From Anabaena lutea FACHB-196 (GTDB taxonomy: Bacteria > Cyanobacteriota > Cyanobacteriia > Cyanobacteriales > Nostocaceae), in assembly GCF_014698305.1 (NCBI RefSeq), contig NZ_JACJST010000001.1, positions 62,001 to 126,000 on the forward strand: DNA of 64,000 nucleotides, written 5' to 3'. Positions 39,930 to 50,231 of this stretch are shown here, one piece after another (the stretch's first letter is position 1; the number at the start of each line of letters is the position of its first letter). The notes below the pieces were generated by a model that saw only the letters and a list, made by a program, of their open reading frames with translations, made no database searches and had not been told where the DNA came from. A program made the translations under genes and the position numbers.

Positions 39930-39977
39930 GAATTACGAATTACGAATTACGAATTACGAATTACGAATTACGAATTA
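39930..39977. repeat. ATTACGA heptamer tandem repeat
   Basis: About six to seven copies. The last TTA (39975-39977) is the stop codon (TAA on the minus strand) of the lipoprotein gene. Confidence 0.85.
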
Positions 39978-40847
39978 CCTTCTTCTGCTACCAAAACCAG
40001 AAGAACGGCGACTTGACGAACGTCCACCACTACCAAAACTACTACCAGAATTGCGGCGGGTTGAGCTAGAGTTACCAGAAGGACGCAGGGTACTGCCACC
40101 AAAACCAGAACCTGTAGCTCTACTACCTGTATTTGTTCTTGGTGTCGTGCGAAGTGAGTTTCCAGATGACCTAATCGTTCCTGTGGTGCGGAAAGCGGTG
40201 CGATTTCTCACTGCTGCGGGTGGTTCATTGTAGCGAGTACGATAGCTAGAAACAGCTTGGTCATAGGTAGAACCATATCCACCATAGCCATTCATAATCC
40301 CACCTGACTGATAAACAGGGGGTACATAGTACTGAGGTCTAAATAATAGACTACCAATGGCTTGACCTGCCACGTTACCAGCCAAAGAAGCTGCAAAAGG
40401 TGTCCAGAAGTTAGATTCTTGACGAACAACAACTGTTTCTCTTTGTCCAGTTTGGGGATTAGTTTTGGTTTCAGTAACGTTATGAACGTACTCGATTTTA
40501 AAATCTTCTGTCAGGTATAGGGCTGGCTGTCCATTTTCTACCTTCAAGTAAGTTTTTTTACCCTCTTTGATTTCTTCATCTGTCAGCCGTGCCATTTGTA
40601 ACTTTTCGGTGGCAAATGTTGGAGGCTGACTATTGAGTAAAAACAGCGTATACTCCCCATTACCATCGTTGTAGGTGGCTTGCTGTACTGGATACTGTCC
40701 ATCACTTATTTTCGTGGGGGTAGCAGTTTGGCTCACATTGTTATTGGAAGATGTAGTTTCGTTTCCTCCCCCACAGGCGACAGTTGTCAAGCACAAACTC
40801 AAGGCTAGAAGAATGACTGTAAATTTACGTGCTATGGTCATGATCAT
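39975..40847 (-). CDS. Lipoprotein with Ser/Gly/Arg-rich tail
   Basis: A 290-residue protein. The signal peptide ends in a lipobox (LTTVACGGG, lipidated Cys about 25). The middle (about 50-170) is a soluble domain of unknown function. The last 100 residues are low complexity, dominated by Ser, Gly, Arg, Thr and Asn, ending SSRRSSGFGSRRR. It is probably anchored to the outer face of the plasma or outer membrane. The basic tail could contact cell-wall or extracellular polymers (inference). AGGAAAA lies before the ATG. The stop is supplied by the adjacent tandem repeat. Confidence 0.6.
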   Translation of the reverse strand: MIMTIARKFTVILLALSLCLTTVACGGGNETTSSNNNVSQTATPTKISDGQYPVQQATYNDGNGEYTLFLLNSQPPTFATEKLQMARLTDEEIKEGKKTYLKVENGQPALYLTEDFKIEYVHNVTETKTNPQTGQRETVVVRQESNFWTPFAASLAGNVAGQAIGSLLFRPQYYVPPVYQSGGIMNGYGGYGSTYDQAVSSYRTRYNEPPAAVRNRTAFRTTGTIRSSGNSLRTTPRTNTGSRATGSGFGGSTLRPSGNSSSTRRNSGSSFGSGGRSSSRRSSGFGSRRR

Positions 40848-40903
40848 TGTGTGATTTTCCTAAAGTGATCGATGCGGGTAGTAATTATAGACTAACTAAC
40901 AAA

Positions 40904-41497
40904 TTACAAAGGAATCAATTCCGGAAAATACTGCAACAACTGATCGTTAGTCAGTTCGTCACCTAACTGGGCTGGTGAAAAATGCACTTGGATGGCTCGG
41001 AGTTTATGTTTGTAGTGCAGATTGATTAAAGCTTTAAAGCCTTCCTTCAGCGCCTGGATATTAGAAAGATCTGCTTCTAATTCTGGTACTTCTCCTTCAT
41101 AAGCCACTGTCAGCATGACTACTACGTTGCGGGTGACAGGGATAGATAAAGGTTCATCGAAACGGGAAACTGCACTAAAATCTGGTTCACTGAGATATCT
41201 TTGGGCGGAGTCGGTAAATAATTCATTGACATAATCTCCCGCTTCGCCTTCACTCCAAAATACATCGCCTTCATTAGCGGCTGAAGTCCAGTATTCATCA
41301 TATTGAAGTAGGCTTTGGCAGATTGAGACTAATTCTTCTCCCAAAACTTCCAAATCGCCATCAGCATCAATTGCTTCCCGTGCGGCGCGGTTTAAGATTC
41401 CCAAAATTGGTGCTACTTCGCCCCCGTTTAAATGCAGGAATAGACGACAGACGACATAGCGAGTTTTACCCATCATCCGATTAAAGCCATCGCGCAT
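40904..41497 (-). CDS. DUF1517-like protein
   Basis: A 197-residue soluble protein. The pattern TRNVVVMLTVAYEGEVPELEADLSN followed by a helix and a strand ending AIQVHFSPAQLGDELTNDQLL resembles the C-terminal part of DUF1517 proteins found in plants and cyanobacteria. No signal peptide or transmembrane helix is present in this version. Function unknown. It lies just upstream of the lipoprotein gene on the same strand (56-bp gap), so the two may form a unit. Confidence 0.5.
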   Translation of the reverse strand: MRDGFNRMMGKTRYVVCRLFLHLNGGEVAPILGILNRAAREAIDADGDLEVLGEELVSICQSLLQYDEYWTSAANEGDVFWSEGEAGDYVNELFTDSAQRYLSEPDFSAVSRFDEPLSIPVTRNVVVMLTVAYEGEVPELEADLSNIQALKEGFKALINLHYKHKLRAIQVHFSPAQLGDELTNDQLLQYFPELIPL

Positions 41498-41759
<262 letters not shown>

Positions 41760-43316
41760 TTATCGACCCATGAAATAAAATCCTTGCACAAAATCTAAGG
41801 TCATCTTGAGTGAAGGCATAATATATTCTGATTCAATCGATATATCATCAACAGAAGTACTCATAGGACGATTCATCAATCGTTTGCCAAAGTTAGGATG
41901 ATCATAAAGAGTTAAAGATTGAGCGTTAGAATTTGTTAATATTGTTTGGGTTGGCGCTTTAAAAAATCTTAATTTTGCTGCTACTTCTAGATTCTTTTTC
42001 GTCTGTTTAATTGTCTTTGACTTATTCAGAGCTTCCTCTACCAAGAAGATTATTTTTTTGACAAGTTGTGGTGATTTGAAACTTTGGTTAGTCATCGTTT
42101 CTTTACGAATCATCTCTACCATTGTGTAGATATTTTTTTGGGTAGCAGCGGCATCCTTAAAGGGAAGAATAGCCATAAAAGCTGTTGGTAATAAAGCTTC
42201 ATCGCTATCGACTCGAAAGGTAAAAATAGTTCTACGGCTTCCGTTTTCTACACTGGGTATTTGTATCAGTCCCGCATATTCTTGAGCAATTTGGTAATAA
42301 GTCCCAGCGAGAACAAAGTTAGCTTCGTGTTCTAAAGGTAAGTCTACAATAATGCGAATTGTCGGCGGAGTAGCATTAAAAAAGTCCCGTGATTCTTCCT
42401 CATTAAAATTTTGAATGATGGTGCGATCGCCTGTAGGCGAAAGGTCAACCCAGTCGCATTTGATGCCTTCAATTTTTAAACCAAAACGGGGAGTGGCGTA
42501 AAGTTTTGTACCAGTTAATGTAGCTCCAGTTAAGTCAGCACCAATCCATTCGACTTTAATTAATTTTGTCTGAGTTAAGTTAGCGTGTACTAAACTTGCA
42601 TTGGTTAAATTGGCATTACTCAAATCTGCCCCAGTTAAGTTGGCTCCACTCAGTTTGGCATTGCTCAAATCTGCCCAAATTAGATTTGCTCCTCTCAAAT
42701 CTGCCCAACGAAGATTTGCCCCACTTAAGTCTGCTCCACTAAGATTGGCCATGCAAAGTTGGGACTGTCTCAACTCACTGTCACGTAAATTTGCCCCACT
42801 GAGATCGGAAGAAGTCAAATCAGTGGCGTTTAAATTAGCCATTTCTAAGTTGGCTTCCCGCAAACAAGAGCCTCTTAAATTGGCTTCGCTCAAGTTAGCG
42901 TGACGGAGATTAGCCTGACGCAGTGTAGCTTCTCGTAAATCGGCACTGTTGAGGTTAGCTTCACTCATATCAGCGCGAGTGAAATCAGTGCGAATTAACT
43001 CAGCGCGAACTAAGGAAGCGTGACGGAGTTGAGTGCGACTAAAATCTGCTCTAATCAAATTAGCGACATTGAGACTGGAGTTGTTAAGAATTGCCCCAGC
43101 CAGATTTGCGCCACTGAGCCTAGCTACATTCAGCTTGGCATAACTCAAATTAGCTTCGGAGAGGTTTATTCCACTGAGGTTAGCTACGCTGAGATTAGCT
43201 TGGCTGAGATTAACACCATTAAGTTTAGTGCCGCTCAAGTTGACTTCCGCTAGTTCAGCGCCACTAAAATCTAAGACTCCCCTTGCATATTTTTCTAATA
43301 ATTCCTCTATAGTCAT
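41760..43316 (-). CDS. Pentapeptide-repeat protein with novel C-terminal region
   Basis: 518 residues. The first part (about 15-265) is made of tandem pentapeptides of the A(D/N)Lxx type (for example ANLSGADLSGANL), which fold as a right-handed quadrilateral beta helix. The C-terminal 250 residues (from about EGIKCDWVDLSPTG) are a separate domain with an unknown fold, including a long strand-rich part and a DHPNFGKRLMNRP segment. Function unknown; such proteins serve as scaffolds or DNA mimics. It is divergent from tyrA. Confidence 0.8.
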   Translation of the reverse strand: MTIEELLEKYARGVLDFSGAELAEVNLSGTKLNGVNLSQANLSVANLSGINLSEANLSYAKLNVARLSGANLAGAILNNSSLNVANLIRADFSRTQLRHASLVRAELIRTDFTRADMSEANLNSADLREATLRQANLRHANLSEANLRGSCLREANLEMANLNATDLTSSDLSGANLRDSELRQSQLCMANLSGADLSGANLRWADLRGANLIWADLSNAKLSGANLTGADLSNANLTNASLVHANLTQTKLIKVEWIGADLTGATLTGTKLYATPRFGLKIEGIKCDWVDLSPTGDRTIIQNFNEEESRDFFNATPPTIRIIVDLPLEHEANFVLAGTYYQIAQEYAGLIQIPSVENGSRRTIFTFRVDSDEALLPTAFMAILPFKDAAATQKNIYTMVEMIRKETMTNQSFKSPQLVKKIIFLVEEALNKSKTIKQTKKNLEVAAKLRFFKAPTQTILTNSNAQSLTLYDHPNFGKRLMNRPMSTSVDDISIESEYIMPSLKMTLDFVQGFYFMGR

Positions 43317-43398
43317 GAGCCTACCTCTCAGATGCCAACTTTAATAGTTGGTAAAGTTATGCAGAGAATATGTAAAAGTTTAGTTGTCAATTGAAAAA

Positions 43399-44241
43399 AT
43401 GAAAATTGGTATTTTAGGACTGGGACTGATAGGCGGCTCTCTGGGTTTTGATTTACAGTCGCAAGGACATCATGTTTTAGGAGTTAGCCGTCGTGAATCA
43501 ACCTGTAAAAAAGCTGTTGATTTGGGAAGTGTGAATGAAGCCTCAGTTGACTTGAGCCTGTTGGCATCAGCCGATGTTGTATTTATTTGCACCCCTATAG
43601 GACTTATTGTGCCTCAAGTTGAACAGCTAATTGCTCATTTACCTGCGACTACTATCGTGACTGATGTAGGTTCAGTAAAAACACCAATTGTAGAGGCGAT
43701 TGCCCCCATTTGGGAAAATTTTATTGGTGGTCATCCAATGGCGGGAAATACGGATGTAGGCATAGAATCTGCACAACGAAATTTGTTTGTTAATCGTCCT
43801 TATGTACTCACACCTGTAGCGACAACGCCAATTAGTGCCATTACAGTGTTAGAGGAAATTGTGCGATCGCTTGGTTCTATTATCTACCATTGTCAGCCAG
43901 AAAAACACGACCGTGCTGTTAGTTGGATTTCTCATTTACCTGTGATGGTTAGTGCCTCCTTGATAGCTGCTTGTTTGAGTGAAACAGACCTAGAAATTGC
44001 CCACCTTGCCCAAAATCTTGCTAGTTCAGGTTTTCGAGATACCAGCCGTGTTGGTGGTGGGAATCCAGAATTAGGGGTGATGATGGCACAATATAATCGT
44101 CAAGCCTTGCTACACTCGCTACATCAGTATCGTCAAAACCTCGACGAATTTATTTACCTGATTGAACAAGAAAAGTGGGAACAGCTAAACGAACAAATGA
44201 ATTTAAATCAACAGACTCGACCTAAGTTTGTTAAAGATTAA
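43399..44241 (+). CDS. tyrA: Prephenate/arogenate dehydrogenase
   Basis: A 280-residue NAD(P)-dependent dehydrogenase of tyrosine biosynthesis; cyanobacterial members typically prefer arogenate and NADP. The Rossmann motif GLGLIGGSLG is at about 5-14, and the active-site segments GGHPMAGN and SHLPVMVSASL are present. The ATG at 43399 is preferred to a TTG at 43384, since the Rossmann strand begins directly (MKIGILGLG). It complements the two DAHP synthases in the window. Confidence 0.93.
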   Translation: MKIGILGLGLIGGSLGFDLQSQGHHVLGVSRRESTCKKAVDLGSVNEASVDLSLLASADVVFICTPIGLIVPQVEQLIAHLPATTIVTDVGSVKTPIVEAIAPIWENFIGGHPMAGNTDVGIESAQRNLFVNRPYVLTPVATTPISAITVLEEIVRSLGSIIYHCQPEKHDRAVSWISHLPVMVSASLIAACLSETDLEIAHLAQNLASSGFRDTSRVGGGNPELGVMMAQYNRQALLHSLHQYRQNLDEFIYLIEQEKWEQLNEQMNLNQQTRPKFVKD

Positions 44242-44607
44242 TAATATAGCGTTTTCTTGTCAGTTGAGGTACAAATTTATCGAAAAAGGGAACAGCGAAT
44301 AGGGAACTCTTAAAAGTTTTTCCTATTTCCTGTTCCCAAGGCGTGGGAGTAATGCGGTTTTACTTTCAGGTTGATACAAATGGACAGATGGGTCAGGGGA
44401 CGCACAGACGCGAAGATTCATTTGTAGCTTTAATTAAGTGAATTGATATAACTTGTTGAGGCTTTAAACTATTAACAAATTTGTTTATAACTCATATCAT
44501 GTTCGCTTAATTGCTATATTAAAAAAGTCATCGCGTCCCCCCTTCACCGCGCGGTTCCCTAACTATAAGTCTTTAACCGAACACGATATCAGTGGGGATT
44601 AAAACAG
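44242..44607. other. Intergenic region with inverted dispersed repeat
   Basis: No gene seen. An inverted copy of the ATATCAATTCAC-family repeat lies at 44393-44452. Confidence 0.5.
44393..44452. repeat. Dispersed repeat (ATATCAATTCAC family), copy 3, inverted
   Basis: The reverse complement matches 35862-35920 almost exactly over its central part; the outer arm (GACGCACAGACGCG) corresponds to the CGCGTC..GTCTGT end. Confidence 0.7.
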
Positions 44608-45315
44608 CTAATCTCGCCACAAAGCAATACCACCTAATAACCCGGTGATATTGGGAATAAGTTTCACGTTTAAGGGCAAATTCATATTCACTCGCACCGC
44701 TTCACCACCGCCGATGTAAAGACAATCATAGTTAAACAGACTTTGCAAAGATGCGATCGCTTTTTCTAACCGCCGATTCCATTTTTTATCCCCAATTTTT
44801 TCCAAGGCTGCACGTCCTAGCTGTTCTTCATAAGTCTTCCCTTGACGAAACAGATGATGTCCCATCTCCATATTTGGTACTAACTTACCATCAACAAATA
44901 AAGCGGAACCAAAACCAGTCCCCAGGGTAATCACCAATTCCACACCTTGACCTGCAATTGCACCTAGTCCTTGCATATCTGCATCATTAATTACTTTCAC
45001 GGGTTTATTTAGTCGTCCAGCCAGTGTTGTTGCTAAATCAAACCCAATCCAACTTTGATCTAGGTTGGCGGCTGTTTCCGTGACTCCACAACGCACAACA
45101 CCAGGAAAACCAACGGAAACTCGATGATACTCACCTTGAGATGAGGCTAACATCGCAATGGCATTAATGACTACTTCTGGTGTCGCGGGTTGGGGTGTTT
45201 CTAACCTTCCCCTTTCTGTTAATGGTTTACCTGTAATATCCAAAACCATGACTTTGACACCACTACCGCCAATATCCACCGATAGGGTGCGAATTGATCC
45301 GTTATCTTCAAGCAT
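44608..45315 (-). CDS. ROK-family sugar kinase (polyphosphate glucokinase type)
   Basis: A 235-residue ROK kinase. The phosphate-binding motif LSVDIGGSGVKVMVLD is near the start, the catalytic Asp is in INDADMQGLG and the GTGFG motif follows. The overall pattern and short length fit polyphosphate/ATP-glucokinases (PpgK), which phosphorylate glucose. The ATG at 45315 has AGGAG about 11 bases upstream, better than the upstream ATG at 45339. Single gene; context gives no further clue. Confidence 0.8.
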   Translation of the reverse strand: MLEDNGSIRTLSVDIGGSGVKVMVLDITGKPLTERGRLETPQPATPEVVINAIAMLASSQGEYHRVSVGFPGVVRCGVTETAANLDQSWIGFDLATTLAGRLNKPVKVINDADMQGLGAIAGQGVELVITLGTGFGSALFVDGKLVPNMEMGHHLFRQGKTYEEQLGRAALEKIGDKKWNRRLEKAIASLQSLFNYDCLYIGGGEAVRVNMNLPLNVKLIPNITGLLGGIALWRD

Positions 45316-45520
45316 TGGTTTTTTTATCTCCTGCTGCAACTTCTTTGGTTATTATGCGCTGCTAAATTCTCGTCAGCAGCAGATTTTTTGAGAGTCTTCA
45401 GCTTTGCTTGCAGTTATAAATCTCTATCGCCACCCTCATCTAGATTTGCTAGTGTAGGAATAGCGCGAAGATTGGTGATACTGGCTCTCTATTATTAAAA
45501 TTCCTTTTTGAGAAAGCATT

Positions 45521-46024
45521 ATGACGGCGTTTGAATCTAACAGCCTGCGTTCTTATAGCCAAGAAGAGGTGCAGCAAATTCTGCAATTAGCGATCGCTCG
45601 TCAAACTGACGATCTTGATCAAGAATTTTCATATCAGCAGATACTAGAAATTGCTGCTGAGTTACAAATATCACCTGATTTAGTAAAAGTTGCAGAACAG
45701 GACTGGTTAGGACAAAAAAGTGAAGTCCAGCAGCGCCAAGCTTTTGAGGTTTACCGCTGGGGTAAATTCAAAAAGCGTCTTGGTAATTATACTATTGTCA
45801 ATGGTTTTTTGCTGCTGATGGACTTGATTGGGGGCAATACTCTTTCTTGGTCACTTTATATTTTACTATTTTGCGGTTTAGCCATAGGGCTGGATATCTG
45901 GAATACGTTTCAAACTAAAGGTGAAGAATACGAAGTTGCTTTCCAAAAATGGAATCGTAAGCATCAAATTAAACAGACTATCAATACAGTTTTAAATAAG
46001 TGGTTTAAAACATGGCAAGGTTAA
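45521..46024 (+). CDS. 2TM-domain membrane protein
   Basis: A 167-residue protein. The N-terminal 70 residues are soluble and helical (SYSQEEVQQILQLAIARQTD). Two closely spaced membrane helices (about 92-107 and 111-126) then follow with basic flanks, the pattern of the 2TM domain. Such domains occur next to histidine-kinase-like or stress proteins; function unknown. The start has GAGAAAGC upstream. It is followed by a long repeat-rich gap. Confidence 0.7.
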   Translation: MTAFESNSLRSYSQEEVQQILQLAIARQTDDLDQEFSYQQILEIAAELQISPDLVKVAEQDWLGQKSEVQQRQAFEVYRWGKFKKRLGNYTIVNGFLLLMDLIGGNTLSWSLYILLFCGLAIGLDIWNTFQTKGEEYEVAFQKWNRKHQIKQTINTVLNKWFKTWQG

Positions 46025-46480
46025 AATAATTCGTAATTCGTAATTCGTAATATTTCCTTCGGAAACGCTAGGGATACGTAATTCGTAATGCCTCTTTCAG
46101 AGGAACTATGCCTACGGCACGCTACGCGAACGCTAACGTAATAGTGCCTACAGTCCCGCTAGGGATACGTAATTAAGTTTTGCAACGGGGATTTAGACCC
46201 CCAGAATTTGTTAATTTAAGACATAAATTTAGTAACCTATTGTACAAATAAACACAGATAATCTGTGATTAGATAAAGATATATTTACCGAATAGCTAAT
46301 TGCCGATTTGATAGCAAAGTATACATCAAATCATAGTGGCATTTTGACCAGTTTTTAATTTTTGAATATTATATAATCAGAAAATAAATAATTAATTATA
46401 TAGCTCTATTAATTTTCCCATATTCAGGAAAACAGAGTACGATTACGGATTATTTATCATGCATTCACGCATCTCAGATC
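46025..46480. other. Repeat-rich intergenic region
   Basis: It begins with AATTCGT heptamers, then two GCTAGGGATACGTAATT units (about 46067 and 46159) and a GCTACGCGAACGC motif typical of Nostocales interspersed repeats. The remainder to the kinase start is A/T-rich. No gene seen. Confidence 0.6.
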
Positions 46481-48565
46481 ATGATTTGCTGCTTAAATCC
46501 AGATTGTTCAAATCCCCAAAATCCAAAGGGAAATCAGCTTTGTCAAACTTGTAAAACTCCCCTTGTACCACTTTTAAGAAATCGCTTCCGTGTCATTCGG
46601 GTGCTTTCAGATGAAGGGGGATTTGGTAGAACCTATCTATCAGAAGATACAGATAAATTAAATGACTACTGTGTAGTTAAACAATTAGCTCCAAAATTCC
46701 AAGGAACTTGGTCACAAAAGAAAGCAATGGAGTTGTTTAGTGAAGAAGCAAAGCGACTTCGTGAACTTGGAGAACATCCACAAATTCCCACTCTATTAGC
46801 TTACTTTGAGCAAGATAACTGTTTGTATTTAGTTCAGCAATTTATTGATGGACATAATTTATTAACAGAGTTGCAATTAAGAAAGACCTATAGAGATTGG
46901 GATATTCAATCTATTTTGCTAGATTTGTTGCCGATTATCCAGTTTATTCATGAGCGGGGAGTTATTCATCGAGATATCAAGCCAGAAAATATTATTCGCA
47001 GGAAAAGTGATGGCAGATTAATTTTAATTGATTTTGGTTCTTCTAAACAATTAACAGCCAAAGGTCAAAAAAAGCATGGAACTTCAATTGGTTCACATGG
47101 TTATTCTTCCATTGAACAAATTAGAGATGGCAAAGCTTATCCCGCTAGTGATTTATTTAGTTTAGGGGCTACTTGCTTTCATTTATTAACGGGAATTTCT
47201 CCTTTCCAATTGTGGATGGAACATGGATACAGTTGGGTAAAAACTTGGCAGAATTATTTGCGAACTCCTGTGAGTAATGAAGTAGCACAAGCTATAGATA
47301 AGCTGTTACAAATAGATATTAAGAATCGCTACCAATCAGCTAATGAAGTTATCAGAGATTTGAGTAAACAGTATACACATATATTACCACCAGCTAGTAA
47401 TTCATTTGTCCAATTACCAAAAAATCATTCAACTACTTATCCAAAAAAATATATTTTCCTGAGAAATGTACTTTTGATAGCTGGGGTGATTTTATCTTTG
47501 GGGTTGGGAGAATCTGGTTATAGACATTTTCGCCAGTTAAAAACTGGTCTTTCCTCTAGTTTCAGTCCACCACCAATTAGTACAGTTAAGAGTGATGCTA
47601 TTGTCCATCAGTCTCAAGAGGAATCTTTGGGGAAAATGTCTTTGGTGAAAACTCTCCCAGGTGAGGAAGATTTGATTTTGTCTGTGGCGATTAGTCCTGA
47701 TGGTAAGATGATTGCTAGTAGTGGCGATTGCACGAAGGGCTGCGAGGAAAAAAATAGCATCATTAATTTATGGGATATTAGCACAGATCAGGAAATTACA
47801 GCCCTGAAAGGACATACAAAAAAGGTAAATGTGGTAGCTATTAGCCCTGATGGTAAAAGTTTGATTAGTGGTAGTGATGATTCCACAATTAAAGTTTGGA
47901 ATTTAAGCACTAAAAAGCTGATTCATACTTTAATAAGTCATGCTGACGCAGTTCATGCTTTGGCGATTAGCGCTGATGGAAAAACTTTAGTGAGTGCTAG
48001 TGATGACAAAACAATTAAAGTTTGGAATTTAGCAGAGGGAAAGCTAATTCATACTTTTAAAGGTCATTCTTACTGGGTGCGAACTGTAGCGATGAGTCCT
48101 AATGGTGTCACCTTAGCCAGTGGTAGTTTTGACAAGACGATTAAACTCTGGAATATTGCTCAAGAAAAGCCAATTCGTACAATTACACCCAATTTACAAA
48201 CTGTGACTACTGTCGCTTTTAGCCCTGATGGTAAAATTTTAGCAAGTGTTAGCCGCGATAGCTACGCTCACCCCAAGTATCGCAAAATTAAACTGTGGAA
48301 TATCGAAACTGGGGCGGAAATTCCTACTCTGATGGGACAAGAGAATAATGTGACGACTATTGCTTTTAGCCCAGATGGTAAGATTTTAGCTGGTGCTAAC
48401 CGCGATCGCACGATTAAATTATGGGATGTGTCTACAGGTAAGGAAATTAGCACCTTACAGGGAGATACTAGTACAGTCACATCTTTGGCTTTTAGTGCTG
48501 ATGGTAAGACTTTGGTTAGTGGTGGGGAAGATAAGAAAATTAAAATTTGGCGGTTGTCTGAGTAG
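46481..48565 (+). CDS. Zinc-ribbon / Hanks Ser-Thr kinase / WD40 protein
   Basis: A 694-residue multidomain protein. An N-terminal zinc ribbon (Cys pairs at about C3-C9 and C21-C24) is followed by a eukaryotic-type kinase (about 36-300; glycine loop GGFGRTY 46-52, K67, HRDIKPEN 163-170, DFG 184-186). One membrane helix is at about 326-343. A C-terminal beta-propeller carries about seven WD40 repeats (about 385-694, repeated IAISPDGK..IKLW). The kinase looks active. WD40 would face the opposite membrane side and may sense or bind partners. Common architecture in Nostoc; targets unknown. Confidence 0.93.
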   Translation: MICCLNPDCSNPQNPKGNQLCQTCKTPLVPLLRNRFRVIRVLSDEGGFGRTYLSEDTDKLNDYCVVKQLAPKFQGTWSQKKAMELFSEEAKRLRELGEHPQIPTLLAYFEQDNCLYLVQQFIDGHNLLTELQLRKTYRDWDIQSILLDLLPIIQFIHERGVIHRDIKPENIIRRKSDGRLILIDFGSSKQLTAKGQKKHGTSIGSHGYSSIEQIRDGKAYPASDLFSLGATCFHLLTGISPFQLWMEHGYSWVKTWQNYLRTPVSNEVAQAIDKLLQIDIKNRYQSANEVIRDLSKQYTHILPPASNSFVQLPKNHSTTYPKKYIFLRNVLLIAGVILSLGLGESGYRHFRQLKTGLSSSFSPPPISTVKSDAIVHQSQEESLGKMSLVKTLPGEEDLILSVAISPDGKMIASSGDCTKGCEEKNSIINLWDISTDQEITALKGHTKKVNVVAISPDGKSLISGSDDSTIKVWNLSTKKLIHTLISHADAVHALAISADGKTLVSASDDKTIKVWNLAEGKLIHTFKGHSYWVRTVAMSPNGVTLASGSFDKTIKLWNIAQEKPIRTITPNLQTVTTVAFSPDGKILASVSRDSYAHPKYRKIKLWNIETGAEIPTLMGQENNVTTIAFSPDGKILAGANRDRTIKLWDVSTGKEISTLQGDTSTVTSLAFSADGKTLVSGGEDKKIKIWRLSE

Positions 48566-48672
48566 GCTGATATTCCTGGTTTTTCAGGGAATTAGGGGAT
48601 ATTTTTGGAGTTTAACCGAGTACCGTGGGTTTAAATCCCCGTCACAAAACCTAATTACGAATTACGAATTAT

Positions 48673-49938
48673 TTAACTGCGATCGCTTTCCCAATCATTA
48701 ATCACTTTTTGTAAATACCACTCTTCCGACATCCCCGGATACACATTTTTCTTTTGCTGAATCAGTCTTTGGGCGATTTCCCAATATCCCCCCACTAGAC
48801 GTAACAGTTTTTGACGTAATAGATTATGGGTGGCTTTGTTTGTTTCTGGGACAGATGACTGGATTTTTTGCAGGCTATTTAATACTTGTTGATAATTTTC
48901 CCAGTCTTCTTGTTCACAAAATATACTCGCTGCTTTTTGATAATCTGCGATCGCTTTTGACATTTCTTCTAAAAAGGTGTAAGCTAGTCCGCGATTGTAG
49001 TAAGCTTGTGGATCATGGGGATTAATTTGTAAGGCTTGAGCGTAGTCTTGAATAGCAGCCAGATAGTTACCCATTGACCGATAAACATTACCTCTAGCAA
49101 TATAGACTAAACCATTTTCTGGTTCTATCTTGATTGCTTGGTTAAAATCCGATAACGCCCCTTGATGATCTCCTAACTGCGAACGAGCCTTTCCCCGATT
49201 GCGATAGACAATAGCAGCTTGAAAATTTAGTTGTAGTGCTTGATTAAAATCTGCGATCGCTTCTCGATAATTTCCCATTTTACAACGCACCACCCCACGA
49301 CAGCAATAAGCTTGTGCATCTTGGGAATCAGCTTTTAAAATCCAATTTAAATCAGCAATTGCTTCTCCTGTGTCTCCCTTTTCCGCCTTATCTAATAATT
49401 GCGTGAAATAATCTTTAGTAGATATGACAGGAGTCGGTTTAGAAGTGGGTGGATTTACGGTAGATTTTTCTTGAGGTTGTATTTGTTTAATCTTCTCCAA
49501 ACAGAGACGACAATTTTCTGCATCCTTTTGTACTAGATATAATTCTGCGGCTTTTTTAAAATTAGCGATCGCATCTTGAATATATCCCTGTTTGCGTCGC
49601 ACTATCCCCCGCAAATCATAACCAGCAGCAAAATTCAGATTCAGCTGAATCGCTTTTTCTACATCTTCTAAACAACCAGGTAAATTTTTCAGCGCCAACC
49701 TAGCTAAAGCGCGACAATAATAAGCTTGGACACTTTTGTTATCAAGTTTGATAGCTTCGGTATAATCAGAAACAGCTTGGAGAATTGCACCTGAATCATA
49801 ATATGCTAAACCCCGTTTTACGTAAGCGGCGCTAAAATAAGGATCTACCTGTATAGCTTGGTTAAATTCTGCAATCGCACCAGCATAATCTTTTTGTTGA
49901 GCTTTTTCTAATCCCCGATTGTAAAATTCCTCATTCAT
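48673..49938 (-). CDS. TPR-repeat protein
   Basis: 421 residues with two clusters of tetratricopeptide repeats (about 1-145 and 183-355; units such as YYNRGLAYTF..AIADYQKA). A Pro/Thr/Ser linker lies around 160-175. The C-terminal 60 residues are helical. No signal peptide; it is probably a cytosolic scaffold. It converges on the kinase/WD40 gene (108-bp gap), which may or may not mean a shared role. Confidence 0.85.
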   Translation of the reverse strand: MNEEFYNRGLEKAQQKDYAGAIAEFNQAIQVDPYFSAAYVKRGLAYYDSGAILQAVSDYTEAIKLDNKSVQAYYCRALARLALKNLPGCLEDVEKAIQLNLNFAAGYDLRGIVRRKQGYIQDAIANFKKAAELYLVQKDAENCRLCLEKIKQIQPQEKSTVNPPTSKPTPVISTKDYFTQLLDKAEKGDTGEAIADLNWILKADSQDAQAYCCRGVVRCKMGNYREAIADFNQALQLNFQAAIVYRNRGKARSQLGDHQGALSDFNQAIKIEPENGLVYIARGNVYRSMGNYLAAIQDYAQALQINPHDPQAYYNRGLAYTFLEEMSKAIADYQKAASIFCEQEDWENYQQVLNSLQKIQSSVPETNKATHNLLRQKLLRLVGGYWEIAQRLIQQKKNVYPGMSEEWYLQKVINDWESDRS

Positions 49939-50033
49939 AATCTTTTATTTTCAATAATACTTCTATAGCCATCCTATATATAATATCAAAGCCTCTCCTC
50001 CCAAGGGGGGAGAGGTTTAGAGTGGGGTTCTTA

Positions 50034-50185
50034 GAGGATGTCTGAAAACTTTTTCGTGTGAGATCTAACACTTGTAGATCCTCCTAAATCCTCCTTAAAA
50101 AGGAGGACTTTGAGTAATTTATCCCCCCTTGGAAAGGGGGGTGAGGGGGGATCTTGATCAATTCTGATACTTCTCAGACATCCTC
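50034..50185. repeat. 152-bp MITE, copy B, with TTA target duplication
   Basis: Inverted relative to copy A (21839-21990), same length, about three differences. TTA flanks are at 50031-50033 and 50186-50188. A lone terminal fragment (CCAGACATCCTCT) lies 25 bp further on, near 50209-50221, suggesting a second, decayed insertion. Confidence 0.85.
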
Positions 50186-50231
50186 TTAGGTAAACTCTAC
50201 AACTTTTCCAGACATCCTCTATAAACAATAC

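Noticed and set aside
42601-43253. Plus-strand frames opposite the pentapeptide-repeat gene
   Set aside because: They are antisense shadows of the repetitive coding sequence; the repetitive LALLKSA pattern mirrors the pentapeptides.
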